Shown: positions 1 through 8,599, counted from the first letter of the stretch. The stretch is 64,000 nt of DNA from RPQJ01 sp052035645 (GCA_052035645.1 JBPOHK010000027.1:145859-209858); one strand, 5' to 3'. The notes: generated by a model from the letters alone, not told the origin. A program made the numbers and translations.

Positions 1-168
1 GAGTTCCTGCAAGGGACTGAAGACCACGCGCATCGCGCCGCCGCAGGCCACGAGCAGCGCGACGAGCAGCAGGGTGGCCCGCGTGCTGTCCGACACCCGT
101 GCGAGGTCCGGCGCGCTCCCGCCCGGCTCCGTCCCGTCCGGCTTGATTGTGAAATCCTGCACGCTCAC
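1..168 (-). CDS. MFS transporter, N-terminal fragment (cut by window edge)
   Basis: Only the first 56 codons are inside the window. The frame starts with GTG at 166-168, preceded by a GGAG ribosome-binding site. After a polar leader of about 29 residues there is a hydrophobic helix (ATLLLVALLVACGGAMR) followed by VVFSPLQEL. This layout fits helix 1 of a major facilitator transporter; Spinster-like MFS members begin this way, but the fragment is too short to name a subfamily. It is divergent from the GntR regulator at 273, with a 104-base shared promoter region that carries candidate operators. A solute exporter or importer for the adjacent sugar-acid module is the likeliest role, by context only. 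Confidence 0.6.
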   Translation of the reverse strand, partial: MSVQDFTIKPDGTEPGGSAPDLARVSDSTRATLLLVALLVACGGAMRVVFSPLQEL

Positions 169-199
169 TATTCTCCGGTGACCCGCGGCGCATCCTCGC

Positions 200-252
200 C
201 TGCCCGGCAGGAACGCGTCCCTCTGTCTGCAACACGCGCGGCTGTCCGACAG
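200..252. promoter_or_regulatory. Two candidate GntR/FCD operators in the MFS-regulator promoter
   Basis: Positions 242-252 read CTGTCCGACAG and 200-210 read CTGCCCGGCAG, both of the form CTG-N5-CAG with a GT-N3-AC or GC-N3-GC core. Their centres are 42 bp apart, four helical turns. FadR-subfamily regulators are known to bind GT-N3-AC cores. The same palindrome occurs in a stronger form at 7215-7298, so these are probably autoregulatory sites of the regulator at 273. Confidence 0.5.
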
Positions 253-272
253 CCCGCGCGCCGGGAATCGCA

Positions 273-1007
273 ATGAGCACGGACTTTCGCAGCCACCACG
301 CCCTCAGTGTCGACACGGTGCCGGCACAGGTCGCGCGGCACCTGCTCGACCGCATCAGCGAGCGCAGCCTGCGCCCGGGCGACACGGTCGACAGCGAGGT
401 GCAGATCTGCAAGGAACTGCAGGTGAGCCGCGGCAGCGTGCGCGAGGCCTACCGCCTGCTGGCCGCGCTCGGCGTGCTCGAGATCGGCACCGGCCGGCGG
501 CCGCGCGTGCTCGCCGTGAACCCCTCGCCGCTGGCGCAGATCTTCGGCCACGCGCTGCAGACCGCGCACGCGACGCCCATGCACGTCATCGAGCTGCGCC
601 GGGGCATCGAGGTGCAGACGGCGCAGCTCGCCGCACGCTTCGCCACCGAGGCGCAGCGCGCCCGCCTGCGCGAACTCGTGCGGGAGATGCGCGCCGCCGA
701 GGGCGACGACGCGCGACGCATGGCCGCGGATCTCGCCATCCACGAGACCCTCGCGGTGGCGAGCGGCAATCCGCTCAACTCGCTGGTGCTGTCCGCCCTG
801 CACGACGCGATCACGCGCTCCCTGCGCGAGGACTACAGCGAGCAGCGCTCGGCCGCCGAGATCGTCCGCATCGTCGACGCGCACGAGGCGGTCGTCGATC
901 GCGTGTGCGAGGGCGACCCGATCGGCGCCGCGGCCGCGATGTCCTGCCACTTCGACCTGTCGGTGAATTCCCTCGCCCGCGCGCAGCACCGGCGCAATCT
1001 CACCTGA
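273..1007 (+). CDS. GntR-family transcriptional regulator, FCD (FadR) subfamily
   Basis: The protein has 244 residues, the usual FCD length. The N-terminal winged helix spans roughly residues 15-80, with the recognition helix in VSRGSVREAYRLL (51-63). The all-helical FCD ligand domain follows from about 100 and shows the expected D-x3-H (DLAIHE) and later His positions (DAHEAV, SCHFD) that usually hold a metal. FCD regulators generally sense carboxylates or sugar acids and act as repressors released by the ligand. The gene is divergent from an MFS transporter and converges, with an 8-base overlap, on the esterase ending at 1000. Candidate operators lie in its own promoter and at 7215-7298, so it probably governs the whole 1-8.6 kb module. 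Confidence 0.9.
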   Translation: MSTDFRSHHALSVDTVPAQVARHLLDRISERSLRPGDTVDSEVQICKELQVSRGSVREAYRLLAALGVLEIGTGRRPRVLAVNPSPLAQIFGHALQTAHATPMHVIELRRGIEVQTAQLAARFATEAQRARLRELVREMRAAEGDDARRMAADLAIHETLAVASGNPLNSLVLSALHDAITRSLREDYSEQRSAAEIVRIVDAHEAVVDRVCEGDPIGAAAAMSCHFDLSVNSLARAQHRRNLT

Positions 1008-1932
1008 GCGCGGCGGATCGCGCCGCGCGCCAGTCGCGCCACAGCCAGCGCAGGGTGTCGGCGAACAGCGCGCCGCCGTGGCGCAGCGAGTGCCCGCCCT
1101 CGCCCATCACCAGCTGGTAGTCGTAGCCGCGGTACTCCAGCGCCGAGGCGAGCTGGCGGTTGGCGAGCGGCCAGCAGCCGTAGAGGATGTCGAGGTCGTG
1201 CGCGCCGCTCTGCAGGAACACGCGCAGCGGCTTGCGCTCGGCGGCGCGCACCCGCGCCGGCAGCTGGTGGCCGCCGCGGATGTCGACGAAGCTGCCGCAG
1301 TGGCTGATCACGCGCGCAAATAATTCTGGCCGCTCGAACGCGGCGTTGAACGCGCAGATGCCGCCGGAGCTGAGGCCGCAGATCGCGCGGCCCGCCGGAT
1401 CGTTCCACAGCGCGAGGCCGGCCGTGAACGCGGGCACCAGCTCGTCGATGAGGAAGCGCGCGTAATCGTCGCCGAGCGAGTCGTACTCGACGCTGCGGTT
1501 GCCGGTGCCGCCGTAGACCGGCAGGCCCGGGCCCGGTTCGCCGGGCTGCACGAACAGCCCGACGCACGGCGGCATCTCGCCGGCGGCGATCAGGTTGTCG
1601 AACACGGTGGCGGCCCCGACGTCGGGGCCGAGATACATCGCGCCGTCCTGGAACACCATCAGCGCCAGCGGTCCGATCCGCGCGGGATCCGCCGGCAGGT
1701 AGACGGACACGTCGCGGCTCACGCCGGGATAGACGAGCGTGCCCGTGTGGCGGTGCGTCGTGACCGTGCCGGCCGGCACGCCGTCCCGCGGCTGCGACTC
1801 CGGGCAGGGCGCGTACGTCTCGCCGCACGCCAGCGCGGCGATGAAGCGGGCGATGTCGCGCTCGGGGATGCCGGGCGTCACTGCCCGCAGCTGGTCCGGC
1901 AGTTGCGCGAGCGGGTCGGGCTCCGAGCTCAT
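1000..1932 (-). CDS. Enterochelin-esterase-like alpha/beta hydrolase
   Basis: This is a 310-residue esterase-D/Fes-type alpha/beta hydrolase. The nucleophile elbow GLSSGG is near residue 190, followed by a late acid (SGAHDLD) and a late His (GEGGHSLRHGG), the order of a Ser-Asp-His triad. No signal peptide is obvious, so it is probably cytoplasmic. ATG at 1930-1932 overlaps the stop of the mannitol-dehydrogenase-like gene (ATGA), which indicates translational coupling as the last gene of the operon 7087 to 1000. The family hydrolyses esters of sugars, siderophores and aromatic acids. Beside a sugar-alcohol dehydrogenase and a lactonase, a sugar-ester substrate is plausible but not shown. Its 3' end overlaps the convergent gntR gene by 8 bases. 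Confidence 0.8.
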   Translation of the reverse strand: MSSEPDPLAQLPDQLRAVTPGIPERDIARFIAALACGETYAPCPESQPRDGVPAGTVTTHRHTGTLVYPGVSRDVSVYLPADPARIGPLALMVFQDGAMYLGPDVGAATVFDNLIAAGEMPPCVGLFVQPGEPGPGLPVYGGTGNRSVEYDSLGDDYARFLIDELVPAFTAGLALWNDPAGRAICGLSSGGICAFNAAFERPELFARVISHCGSFVDIRGGHQLPARVRAAERKPLRVFLQSGAHDLDILYGCWPLANRQLASALEYRGYDYQLVMGEGGHSLRHGGALFADTLRWLWRDWRAARSAALR

Positions 1933-3455
1933 TGCATGGTGCTCGTGTCGAGGTAGCGCTCGAGCGTCATGCGCGCGCCCTGGGTGCGGAAGCTGCGCAA
2001 GATGCGCTGCACGAGGTCGCGGAAGCGCGGCGACTGCGCGATGGCCGGCTCGATCAGGTCGGCGAGCCCGAACAGGGCCTCGCAGTCGACGTCCGGGTCG
2101 GCCGCCGCGCGCATCAGCCGCTCGCGCTGCGGGTCGACGATCTCGAGCCGCAGGCCGCGATCGTCGCGCCCGGCGAGGTAGTGGAACCACGCCGCGACCG
2201 TGAAGGCGAGCACGTCGATCGGCCCGCCGCGGCGCAGGCTCTCGGCGATCGACGGCAGCACGAACTTCGGCATGCGGGTCGAGCTGTCCGTGGCGATGCG
2301 CGCGAGGCGGTCGCCGACCGCCGGGTTGGCGAAGCGCTCGAGCAGCGTGCGCTGGTACGCATCGAGGTCGATGCCGGGCACGGGCTTCAGGAGCGGCGCG
2401 ACCTCGTCGGCCATCATCCGCCGCACGAGCGCGCGGAGGGTCGGGTCGCCGACGGCCTCGTGCGCGTACTCGTAGCCGACCAGCAGGCCGATGTAGGCCA
2501 GGGCCTGGTGGCTGCCGTTCAGCAGGCGCATCTTCATGCGCTCGTACGGCTCGAGGTCCGTGGTCATCTGCGCGCCGACGCGCTTCCACGACGGGCGGCC
2601 GTGCGGGAAGTAGTCCTCGATCACCCATTGCCGGAACGGCTCGGTCACGACCGGCCAGGCATCGGCGATTCCGAAGCTGTCGGCGACCAGTGCGCGGTGC
2701 TCGTCCGTGGTGGCGGGCACGATGCGATCGACCATGCAGCTCGGGAAGGCGACGTGCTCCTCGATCCAGCGGCGCAGCGCCGGGTCGCGCAACTCGGCGA
2801 ACGCCAGCAGCATGCGTCTCGCCACCTCGCCGTTGTGCTGCAGGTTGTCGCACGAAAAGATCGTGAACGGCCCGAGGCCGGCCCGGCGACGGCGGTCGAG
2901 GCCCTCGAGCAGGTAGCCGAACGAGCAGTCCGGCGCGTGGGGGTGCGCGAGGTCACGGACGACGTCGGGATGCGTGTCGAGGAACTCGCCGGTCGCGTCG
3001 TTGCGGTAATAGCCGCCTTCGGTGATCGTGAGCGTGACGATGCGGCACTCGGGCGAGGCCAGCTTCGCCAGCACGCGCTCGCGGTCGTCGGGTGCGAAGA
3101 GGAAGTCGACGATCGAGCCCACGACGCGCGCCGAGTCGCCTTCGGGCCCGCGCTCGACGACGGTGTACAGGCAGTCCTGCGACAGCATCGCGTTGCGCAT
3201 GCCGAGGTCCTGCGGGAGCAGGCCGACGCCGCAGTAGCCCCACTGCGTATCGAGGGTGAGGTCGATCAGGTCGTCGAGGTAGAGCGCCTGGTGCGCGCGG
3301 TGGAAGCCGCCGACGCCGATGTGCACGAGGCTCGGCACCAGCTCGCGCCGGTCGTAGGCCGGGGCGTGCACGTCGGGCGGGACGAGGCCGAGGTTGGCGG
3401 CGCTCAGGTGCAGGGGGGCGATCACGTCACGGCCCCCCGGCCCCGCGCGATCCAT
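1929..3455 (-). CDS. Mannitol 2-dehydrogenase / fructuronate reductase family oxidoreductase
   Basis: The polyol-specific long-chain dehydrogenase family is recognised by the N-terminal nucleotide-binding motif HIGVGGFHRAHQALY and the C-terminal catalytic block KMRLLNGSHQ, which contains the Lys, Asn and His of the active site. The family interconverts mannitol/fructose, mannonate/fructuronate or related pairs with NAD(P). I chose ATG 3453-3455 (508 residues). A GTG at 3423-3425 gives 498, closer to the usual 480-495, and an upstream start at 3494 is also open. It lies 45 bases downstream of the TonB receptor stop and is coupled by ATGA to the esterase. Which polyol or uronate is used cannot be read from the sequence. 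Confidence 0.85.
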   Translation of the reverse strand: MDRAGPGGRDVIAPLHLSAANLGLVPPDVHAPAYDRRELVPSLVHIGVGGFHRAHQALYLDDLIDLTLDTQWGYCGVGLLPQDLGMRNAMLSQDCLYTVVERGPEGDSARVVGSIVDFLFAPDDRERVLAKLASPECRIVTLTITEGGYYRNDATGEFLDTHPDVVRDLAHPHAPDCSFGYLLEGLDRRRRAGLGPFTIFSCDNLQHNGEVARRMLLAFAELRDPALRRWIEEHVAFPSCMVDRIVPATTDEHRALVADSFGIADAWPVVTEPFRQWVIEDYFPHGRPSWKRVGAQMTTDLEPYERMKMRLLNGSHQALAYIGLLVGYEYAHEAVGDPTLRALVRRMMADEVAPLLKPVPGIDLDAYQRTLLERFANPAVGDRLARIATDSSTRMPKFVLPSIAESLRRGGPIDVLAFTVAAWFHYLAGRDDRGLRLEIVDPQRERLMRAAADPDVDCEALFGLADLIEPAIAQSPRFRDLVQRILRSFRTQGARMTLERYLDTSTMQ

Positions 3456-3500
3456 GGCCGCCCCGGCGTATGCGTGCATGCGCCGGGACGGCACGGACCG

Positions 3501-5618
3501 TCAGAACTTCGCGGCGACGCGCACGCCGTAGCGCCGTCCGTCGCTGGTGATGCCGAGGTTGTGCACCAGTGGGCCGGAGAAGCCGGCCTCGCTGAGCACC
3601 GAGGAGTCGAGGTAGGACTCGTAGTAGATCTCGTCGGTGAGGTTGGTGCCCCAGAGCGAGAGCTCCCACGGACCATGGGCCCAGGTGATGCTCGCATTGA
3701 GTTGATGATACGCCTCGAGCTCCGGCGCGTACGTTTCGCTGAGCGAAGAGCCCAGGCGATCGCCCTTGCCGAGTACGGTGGCGTCGAAGCGGAAGCGGCT
3801 CGCCTCGCCCACGGGCACCGTGTAGCTGGCCGTGGTCGAATAGGTCCAGTCCGGCACGAACAGGATGCGGTCCGAGGGCAGCGTGCGGCCGGTGGTGTCC
3901 TCGTATTGCGAATCGTCGGTGATGCGCGTGTGGTTCACCGAGACGTTGGCCGACAGCGAGAAGCGCTCGGTCGCCTGCCACGCGCCCTCGAGTTCCACGC
4001 CGTAGCTCTTCACGTCGCCCGTGTTCAGGTTGATGGCGATGAAGGTGTTGCCGACCGGATAGAGCGAGTTCTGGCCGATGTAGTCCGAATAGTCGTTGTA
4101 GTACGCCGCGAGATTCAGCGACAGCGTGCGGTCGAGCAGCGCCATCTTGCTGCCGATCTCGTAGGTCCACACCGAATCGCCCTCGTACACCGGGTTCGGG
4201 GCGCCGGGCACGTTGGTGCCGCCGCCGCGGAAGCCCCTCGAGATCGAGCCGTAGACCATCATGTCGTCCGAGAAGTGCTTGGTGACGGCGAGGCGCGGCT
4301 GCCACTCGTCGGCGCTGTACTCGGCCTTGAAGCCGCTGATCTCGTTGACCGAGTCCACCGACTGGTCGTCGTAGCGCAGGCCCGCCGAGAGCTCGAGGGA
4401 GGAGGTGATGTCCCAGAACACGTTGGCGAACACCGCGAAGGAGTCGGTACTGCTGGCCAGCGCCGAAGGCACGTTGGTGACGCCGAACAACGGCAGGTCG
4501 TTGAAGAACACGTTGCGCAGGTTGGATCGGCTGGCGAACACGCCGACCAGGGTGCTCAACCCGTCGTTCCACTGCGTGTCGAAGCGCGCCTCGCCGGTGG
4601 TGGTCTGCAGCGTGTTGTGGCCGTCGTGCATGCGGGCGAAGTCGACGGGGCCGTAGTCGGCGTCGCCCTTGCCCTTGCCGTCCTTGTCGTCGTAGGCGGC
4701 GATCACCGTCAGCGTGCTGCCGATGCCGGCCAGGTCGAACACACCCTTGAGGTTGGCGCCCATGTAGTCGTATCGGACGATGCTGTTGGTGTTGAGCAGC
4801 ACGTCCTCGACGTAGTCGGTCGGGCCGTCGGGGCTGCCGTACGCCGTGGTCGAGGCGCGCAGGCTGCTCGAGTAGGCGTTGAACGTGACGTTGGCCGAAT
4901 CAGTCGGGTCCCACACCAGCGTGGCGTTGACGGCGTGGCTGTTGACGGGCCGCGCATTGCCGCCGGCCAGCAGGTTCTCGGAGAAGCCCTCGTTCTCGTG
5001 GTACGAGGCGGCGATGCGGCCGCGCAGCTTGCCCTCGACGATCGGGCCGGAGAGGCTGCCCGAGTAGGTGTAGTAGTTGTCCGTGCCGGCCATGTCGGCC
5101 GAGAAGCGCCCGGAGAACTCGTCCGTCGGCACGCGCGTGACCACGTTGATGGCGCCGCCGAGCGTGTTGTTGCCGAACAGCGTGCCCTGCGGACCGCGCA
5201 GCACCTCGACGCGGTCCACGTCGAGCATCGGGTTGTTCAGGTAGGAGGTGTTCGCCTGGTAGATGCCGTCGACGAAGATGCCGACGCCCGGCTGCACGGT
5301 GTCGATCAGCGTGGTGCCGACGCCGCGGATGGAGACGAACGCGCGGCCGCCGCCGTCCGAGTTGATGATGAGCCCCGGCGTGAAGGCCGCGATCTCGCGC
5401 ACGGCGTTGATCTGCTCGCGCTCGATCACGTCGTTGCCGATGGCCGACACGGCGATGGGCACGTCCTGCAGGCGTTCTTCGCGCTTGCGGGCCGTGACGA
5501 CGATCTCCTCGAGCTCCTGGGCAGCGGGCTCGGCGGCGATGGCGCGCCCGGGAAGACCCACGGCGGCGCCGGCCAGGGCGCAGGCGATGGCGAGGCTGAG
5601 CCGGTTGTATGCGTTCAT
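3501..5618 (-). CDS. TonB-dependent outer-membrane receptor
   Basis: The protein has 705 residues with a signal peptide ending near AIAAEPA. A TonB-box-like segment (ELEEIVVTARK) and a plug domain with the typical VEVLRGPQGTLFGNNTLGGAIN block follow, then a beta-barrel ending in the C-terminal phenylalanine motif (VRVAAKF). It would import a large or scarce substrate across the outer membrane with TonB energy. ATG 5616-5618 is preceded by AGGAG at about 8 bases. The gene follows the FAD-linked oxidase by 38 bases and precedes the dehydrogenase and esterase, so its substrate is probably the one oxidised by this operon. The RLQDVPIAVSAI plug motif is common in receptors of sphingomonads and steroid-degrading gammaproteobacteria. 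Confidence 0.92.
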   Translation of the reverse strand: MNAYNRLSLAIACALAGAAVGLPGRAIAAEPAAQELEEIVVTARKREERLQDVPIAVSAIGNDVIEREQINAVREIAAFTPGLIINSDGGGRAFVSIRGVGTTLIDTVQPGVGIFVDGIYQANTSYLNNPMLDVDRVEVLRGPQGTLFGNNTLGGAINVVTRVPTDEFSGRFSADMAGTDNYYTYSGSLSGPIVEGKLRGRIAASYHENEGFSENLLAGGNARPVNSHAVNATLVWDPTDSANVTFNAYSSSLRASTTAYGSPDGPTDYVEDVLLNTNSIVRYDYMGANLKGVFDLAGIGSTLTVIAAYDDKDGKGKGDADYGPVDFARMHDGHNTLQTTTGEARFDTQWNDGLSTLVGVFASRSNLRNVFFNDLPLFGVTNVPSALASSTDSFAVFANVFWDITSSLELSAGLRYDDQSVDSVNEISGFKAEYSADEWQPRLAVTKHFSDDMMVYGSISRGFRGGGTNVPGAPNPVYEGDSVWTYEIGSKMALLDRTLSLNLAAYYNDYSDYIGQNSLYPVGNTFIAINLNTGDVKSYGVELEGAWQATERFSLSANVSVNHTRITDDSQYEDTTGRTLPSDRILFVPDWTYSTTASYTVPVGEASRFRFDATVLGKGDRLGSSLSETYAPELEAYHQLNASITWAHGPWELSLWGTNLTDEIYYESYLDSSVLSEAGFSGPLVHNLGITSDGRRYGVRVAAKF

Positions 5619-5656
5619 GACGGCGACTCCTGGTCTTTTCTCGTGTGGTGCGTCGG

Positions 5657-7087
5657 TCAGTGGGTGGATGGGTCGGGCAGGAAGATCTTGCCGGGATTGA
5701 GCAGGCCCCTCGGGTCCCAGGCGTCCTTGACGGCGCGCATGAGCCCGACGGCGTCGCCGCCCGCCTCGCGCAGCAGCTTCTCGCGCTTGCCGAGGCCGAT
5801 GCCGTGCTCGCCCGTGCAGGTTCCGCCGGCGGCGAGCGCGCGCTCGATCAGCGCGTCGTACACCGCGTCGGCGCGGGCCTGCTCGTCCTTCGCGTCCGGG
5901 TCGAGCAGGAAGATGACGTGGAAGTTGCCGTCGCCGACGTGGCCGAGGATCGGCGCGTGCAGGCCGGCGGCGTCGATGTCGGCACGCGTGCGCACCACGC
6001 ACTCGGCGAGCGCGCTGATCGGCACGCACACGTCGGCCACGACCGAGACGCAGCCGGGCCGCAGCGCCAGCGCGGCGAAGTAGGCGGCGTGACGCGCCTT
6101 CCACAGGCGTTCGCGCTCTTCGTCACCCGTGGCCTCGCCGATCACGCGGCCGCCGAAGTCGGCGGTGATCGCGCGCGCGACGTCGATCTGGTGCTGCAGC
6201 GCGGCCTCGAGCCCGTGGAACTCGATGAACAGCATCGGCTGCTCGGGCAGCTCGAGCTTCGAGTACACGTTGCAGGCGCGCACCTGCACTTCGTCGAGGA
6301 ACTCGATGCGCGCGATGGCGACGCCCGTCTGGCTCAGCGCGACGACGGTGTCGACCGCCTCGCGCATGGAGGGAAACACGCAGGTGAGGGTGCCGACGCC
6401 CTCGGGGCGCGGATGCAGCCGCAGCGTGATCTCGGTGACGATGCCGAGCGTGCCCTCGGCGCCCACGAACAGGCGGACGAGGTCGTAGCCCGCCGAGGAC
6501 TTGCGCGCGCGCGTGCCGAGTCGCACCACGCGACCGTCGGCGAGCACGGCCTCGAGCGCCAGCACCTGGGCCGGCATCGCGCCGTAGCGCACGGTGGTCG
6601 TGCCCGAGGCGCGGGTCGAGAGCATGCCGCCGAGGCTCGCGTCGGCGCCCGGGTCGACCGGGAAGAACAGGCCCGTGTCGCGCAGGTAGTCGTTCAGCTG
6701 CGTGCGCGTGATGCCGCTCTGCACCACGCAGTCGGCGTCCTCCGGGTGCACGGCGAGCACGGCGTTCATCCGCGAGAGGTCGATGCAGATGCCGCCGTAC
6801 GGCGCGCTGACGTGGCCCTCGAGCGAGGTGCCGGTGCCGAAAGGAATCACGGGCACGTCGTGGCCGGCGCAGAGCGCGACGATGTGGGCGACCTCGGCGG
6901 TGGTCTCGGGCCAGACGACGGCGTCGGGCGGCGCGCCCGCGTTGAGTGCCTCGCCGCGCCCGTGCTGTTCGCGCACCGTCGCGACCGTGCTCACGCGCGA
7001 GGCATAGGTCCGGCGCAGCGCGTCGACGACGTCCTGCACGCGGCTGCGCGCGGCCGCGGTGAGGAAGCGGTCGGGCGACGTGCTCAC
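5657..7087 (-). CDS. FAD-linked oxidase, D-lactate/2-hydroxyacid dehydrogenase (GlcD/Dld-like)
   Basis: The 476-residue protein belongs to the vanillyl-alcohol-oxidase flavoprotein superfamily. The FAD-binding segment PFGTGTSLEGH (about 77-87) and SLGGMLSTRASG come first, then the substrate domain with GHVGDGNFH and the C-terminal GEHGIGLGK. This is the GlcD/D-lactate dehydrogenase pattern, oxidising 2-hydroxyacids and passing electrons to the respiratory chain. It starts with GTG at 7085-7087. It is the first gene of the minus-strand operon (oxidase, receptor, polyol dehydrogenase, esterase), and its promoter lies in the region with the paired palindromes. Its partner across the promoter is a lactonase, and a lactone to hydroxyacid to keto-acid route is a reasonable inference. 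Confidence 0.87.
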   Translation of the reverse strand: MSTSPDRFLTAAARSRVQDVVDALRRTYASRVSTVATVREQHGRGEALNAGAPPDAVVWPETTAEVAHIVALCAGHDVPVIPFGTGTSLEGHVSAPYGGICIDLSRMNAVLAVHPEDADCVVQSGITRTQLNDYLRDTGLFFPVDPGADASLGGMLSTRASGTTTVRYGAMPAQVLALEAVLADGRVVRLGTRARKSSAGYDLVRLFVGAEGTLGIVTEITLRLHPRPEGVGTLTCVFPSMREAVDTVVALSQTGVAIARIEFLDEVQVRACNVYSKLELPEQPMLFIEFHGLEAALQHQIDVARAITADFGGRVIGEATGDEERERLWKARHAAYFAALALRPGCVSVVADVCVPISALAECVVRTRADIDAAGLHAPILGHVGDGNFHVIFLLDPDAKDEQARADAVYDALIERALAAGGTCTGEHGIGLGKREKLLREAGGDAVGLMRAVKDAWDPRGLLNPGKIFLPDPSTH

Positions 7088-7214
7088 GCGGCCGCCCGCC
7101 GGCCGGACGGGTCCGCCCGGTGCGTGATCGCGCTTGGCCTGCTTTCGGCCGCCTGACCCATCTTTGGGCTCCCCCGTCGAGCCGTATTTGCCGCGGAGGC
7201 TAGCCGGTAAATTG

Positions 7215-7235
7215 ATAACCTGTCAAACAGGTTAT
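7215..7235. promoter_or_regulatory. Operator 1, perfect 8-bp inverted repeat
   Basis: Arms ATAACCTG and CAGGTTAT flank TCAAA, with core CTGTCAAACAG and centre at 7225. This is the best palindrome in the control region and fits an FCD/FadR-type GT-N3-AC site. It covers the likely promoter of the minus-strand operon. Confidence 0.7.
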
Positions 7236-7277
7236 GCGCTGCGGCGCACAAAAATGGTGATTTGCTGCGAATTACTC

Positions 7278-7298
7278 TCATCCTGTCGTATAGGTTAG
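7278..7298. promoter_or_regulatory. Operator 2, imperfect copy 63 bp from operator 1
   Basis: The core CTGTCGTATAG (7283-7293) in a TCAT...GGTTAG context matches operator 1 at 14 of 21 positions. The centre is at 7288, exactly 63 bp (six helical turns) from operator 1, which suits cooperative or looped binding. It lies on the lactonase side. Confidence 0.5.
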
Positions 7299-7465
7299 CC
7301 GCCAGGGCCAGCCGGTCTGGGGCGTCCGGGTGGGCCCGCGCCGCCGGCACCCCGGGGCCGGTCGCCGTTCGACGGGCCGCCGTGCGCTCGCTAGGCTTGG
7401 GCGCGAACGGTGACGAGCCGGACCGGAACGGACGGCCTCGATCCGAACGCACGGGGGGAGTCGCG

Positions 7466-8599
7466 ATGCACGCTGCGCTGCGCAGGAACCGGGCCTTTGG
7501 GGCGGCTCGCAGCCTGTGGCTGCTGGGTTCGTGTCTGCTGGCGTTCGCGCAGGCGACGGCCGCGCAGGAGATCCTGGACTGCCTGCCGCGCGACGGGCTC
7601 GAGCCCCTGTGCGGGCTGCGCGGCTCGGAGGATCTCGAAGTGCTGCCGGGCGGCGGCCAGCTCCTCGTGAGCCAGTCGAACGTCGGGTTCGACGCCGAGC
7701 GGCGCATGCTCTGGCAGCCGGGCGGCCTCGCGCGGCTCGACCTCGGCACGCGCGAGGTGCATCCACTCTACCCCACCGCCGTGGCGGAGGCGTCGCCGGA
7801 CCGCTGGGGCGAGACGACCTGCCGCGACGAGATCGGCGCCGCGCTCTCTCCCCACGGTGTGCACCTCTCGCGGCGCGGCGACGGTCGCTGGCAGCTGCTG
7901 GTCGTCAATCACGGCCGGCGCGAGTCGGTGGAGATCTTCGAGCTGCTCGGGCACGGCGCACGCACGCGCCTCGCGTGGCGGGGCTGCGTGCCGGCACCTG
8001 CCCATGCGTTCCTGAACGACGTCGCAGCGCTGCCGGACGGCGGCTTCGTCGTCACGCAATACATGGACCCGCGCCGCACGATGGCGGAGCAGCACGAGGA
8101 CGCCGCGCGCGGCACGAATACCGGGGTCGTGCTGCGCTGGCACCCGGATCACGGCATCGCGCCAGTGCCCGGCACGGAGGCCCCCTTGCCGAACGGAGTG
8201 CAGGTGTCGCACGACGGACAGGCGATGTTCGTGGCCGTGCGTGCCGGAGCGGGCGAACTGCGCAAGTACGCGCTGCCGGGCGGGCGCCTGCTCGCCACCG
8301 CGCGCGTCGTCCAGCCCGACAACCTTGCGTGGGCTGCGGACGGACGCCTGCTGGTGGCCGGGCTGCAGGCGGACGCCGATCTGACCGGCTGCTTCGTCGT
8401 GCCCGGGCACCCGTGCGGCGCGGCGTTCCACGTACTCGCCGTCGATCCCGGCACGCTGCAGGCCCGCGAGGTGTTCGCGCACGCCGGCCCGCCGCTCGGA
8501 CTCGCCACCGTCGCCGTGCAGGCAGGCGCGGATCTCTACGTCGGCTCGGCCGCGGGCGATCGAGTGCTGCGCGTGCCGGCCGGCCTGTGGATGCGATGA
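7466..8599 (+). CDS. Secreted paraoxonase/SMP-30-like beta-propeller lactonase
   Basis: The 377-residue protein starts at ATG 7466 behind a GGGGGGAG ribosome-binding site. A signal peptide ends near TAAQE, so it is periplasmic or secreted. The fold is a six-bladed propeller of the paraoxonase/gluconolactonase kind. GSEDLEVLPGG carries the conserved calcium-binding Glu, FLNDVAALPDG the Asn-Asp pair, PNGVQVSHDG the Asn, and PDNLAW the Asp-Asn, in the same order as the calcium ligands of PON1. The predicted reaction is hydrolysis of lactones or aryl esters. It is divergent from a 2-hydroxyacid oxidase operon, and the shared operators suggest joint induction. Strictosidine-synthase-like proteins share the fold, so the substrate is open. 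Confidence 0.72.
   Translation: MHAALRRNRAFGAARSLWLLGSCLLAFAQATAAQEILDCLPRDGLEPLCGLRGSEDLEVLPGGGQLLVSQSNVGFDAERRMLWQPGGLARLDLGTREVHPLYPTAVAEASPDRWGETTCRDEIGAALSPHGVHLSRRGDGRWQLLVVNHGRRESVEIFELLGHGARTRLAWRGCVPAPAHAFLNDVAALPDGGFVVTQYMDPRRTMAEQHEDAARGTNTGVVLRWHPDHGIAPVPGTEAPLPNGVQVSHDGQAMFVAVRAGAGELRKYALPGGRLLATARVVQPDNLAWAADGRLLVAGLQADADLTGCFVVPGHPCGAAFHVLAVDPGTLQAREVFAHAGPPLGLATVAVQAGADLYVGSAAGDRVLRVPAGLWMR

Larger units (their letters stand above)
7088..7465. other. Divergent control region of 378 bases between oxidase operon and lactonase
   Basis: No coding sequence is supported here. The middle (about 7190-7300) is clearly less GC-rich than its flanks and holds both operator palindromes. 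A TTGACA on the minus strand (7226 down to 7221) lies inside the first palindrome and could be a -35 element for the oxidase operon, with TAGCCT 18 bases on as a weak -10. TATAGG at 7289-7294 on the plus strand lies inside the second palindrome. The rest, about 7300-7450, is GC-rich with no structure I can support. Confidence 0.6.

Noticed and set aside
1000..1007. The 8-base overlap of convergent gntR and esterase genes as a frameshift or artefact
   Set aside because: Both C-termini are of normal family length, and short convergent overlaps are common in compact genomes.
1932..6083. Open frame of 1383 codons on the plus strand
   Set aside because: It runs antisense to the dehydrogenase, TonB receptor and oxidase, each with clear motifs, and its translation has no domain and an Arg/Val/Ala/Glu/His bias.
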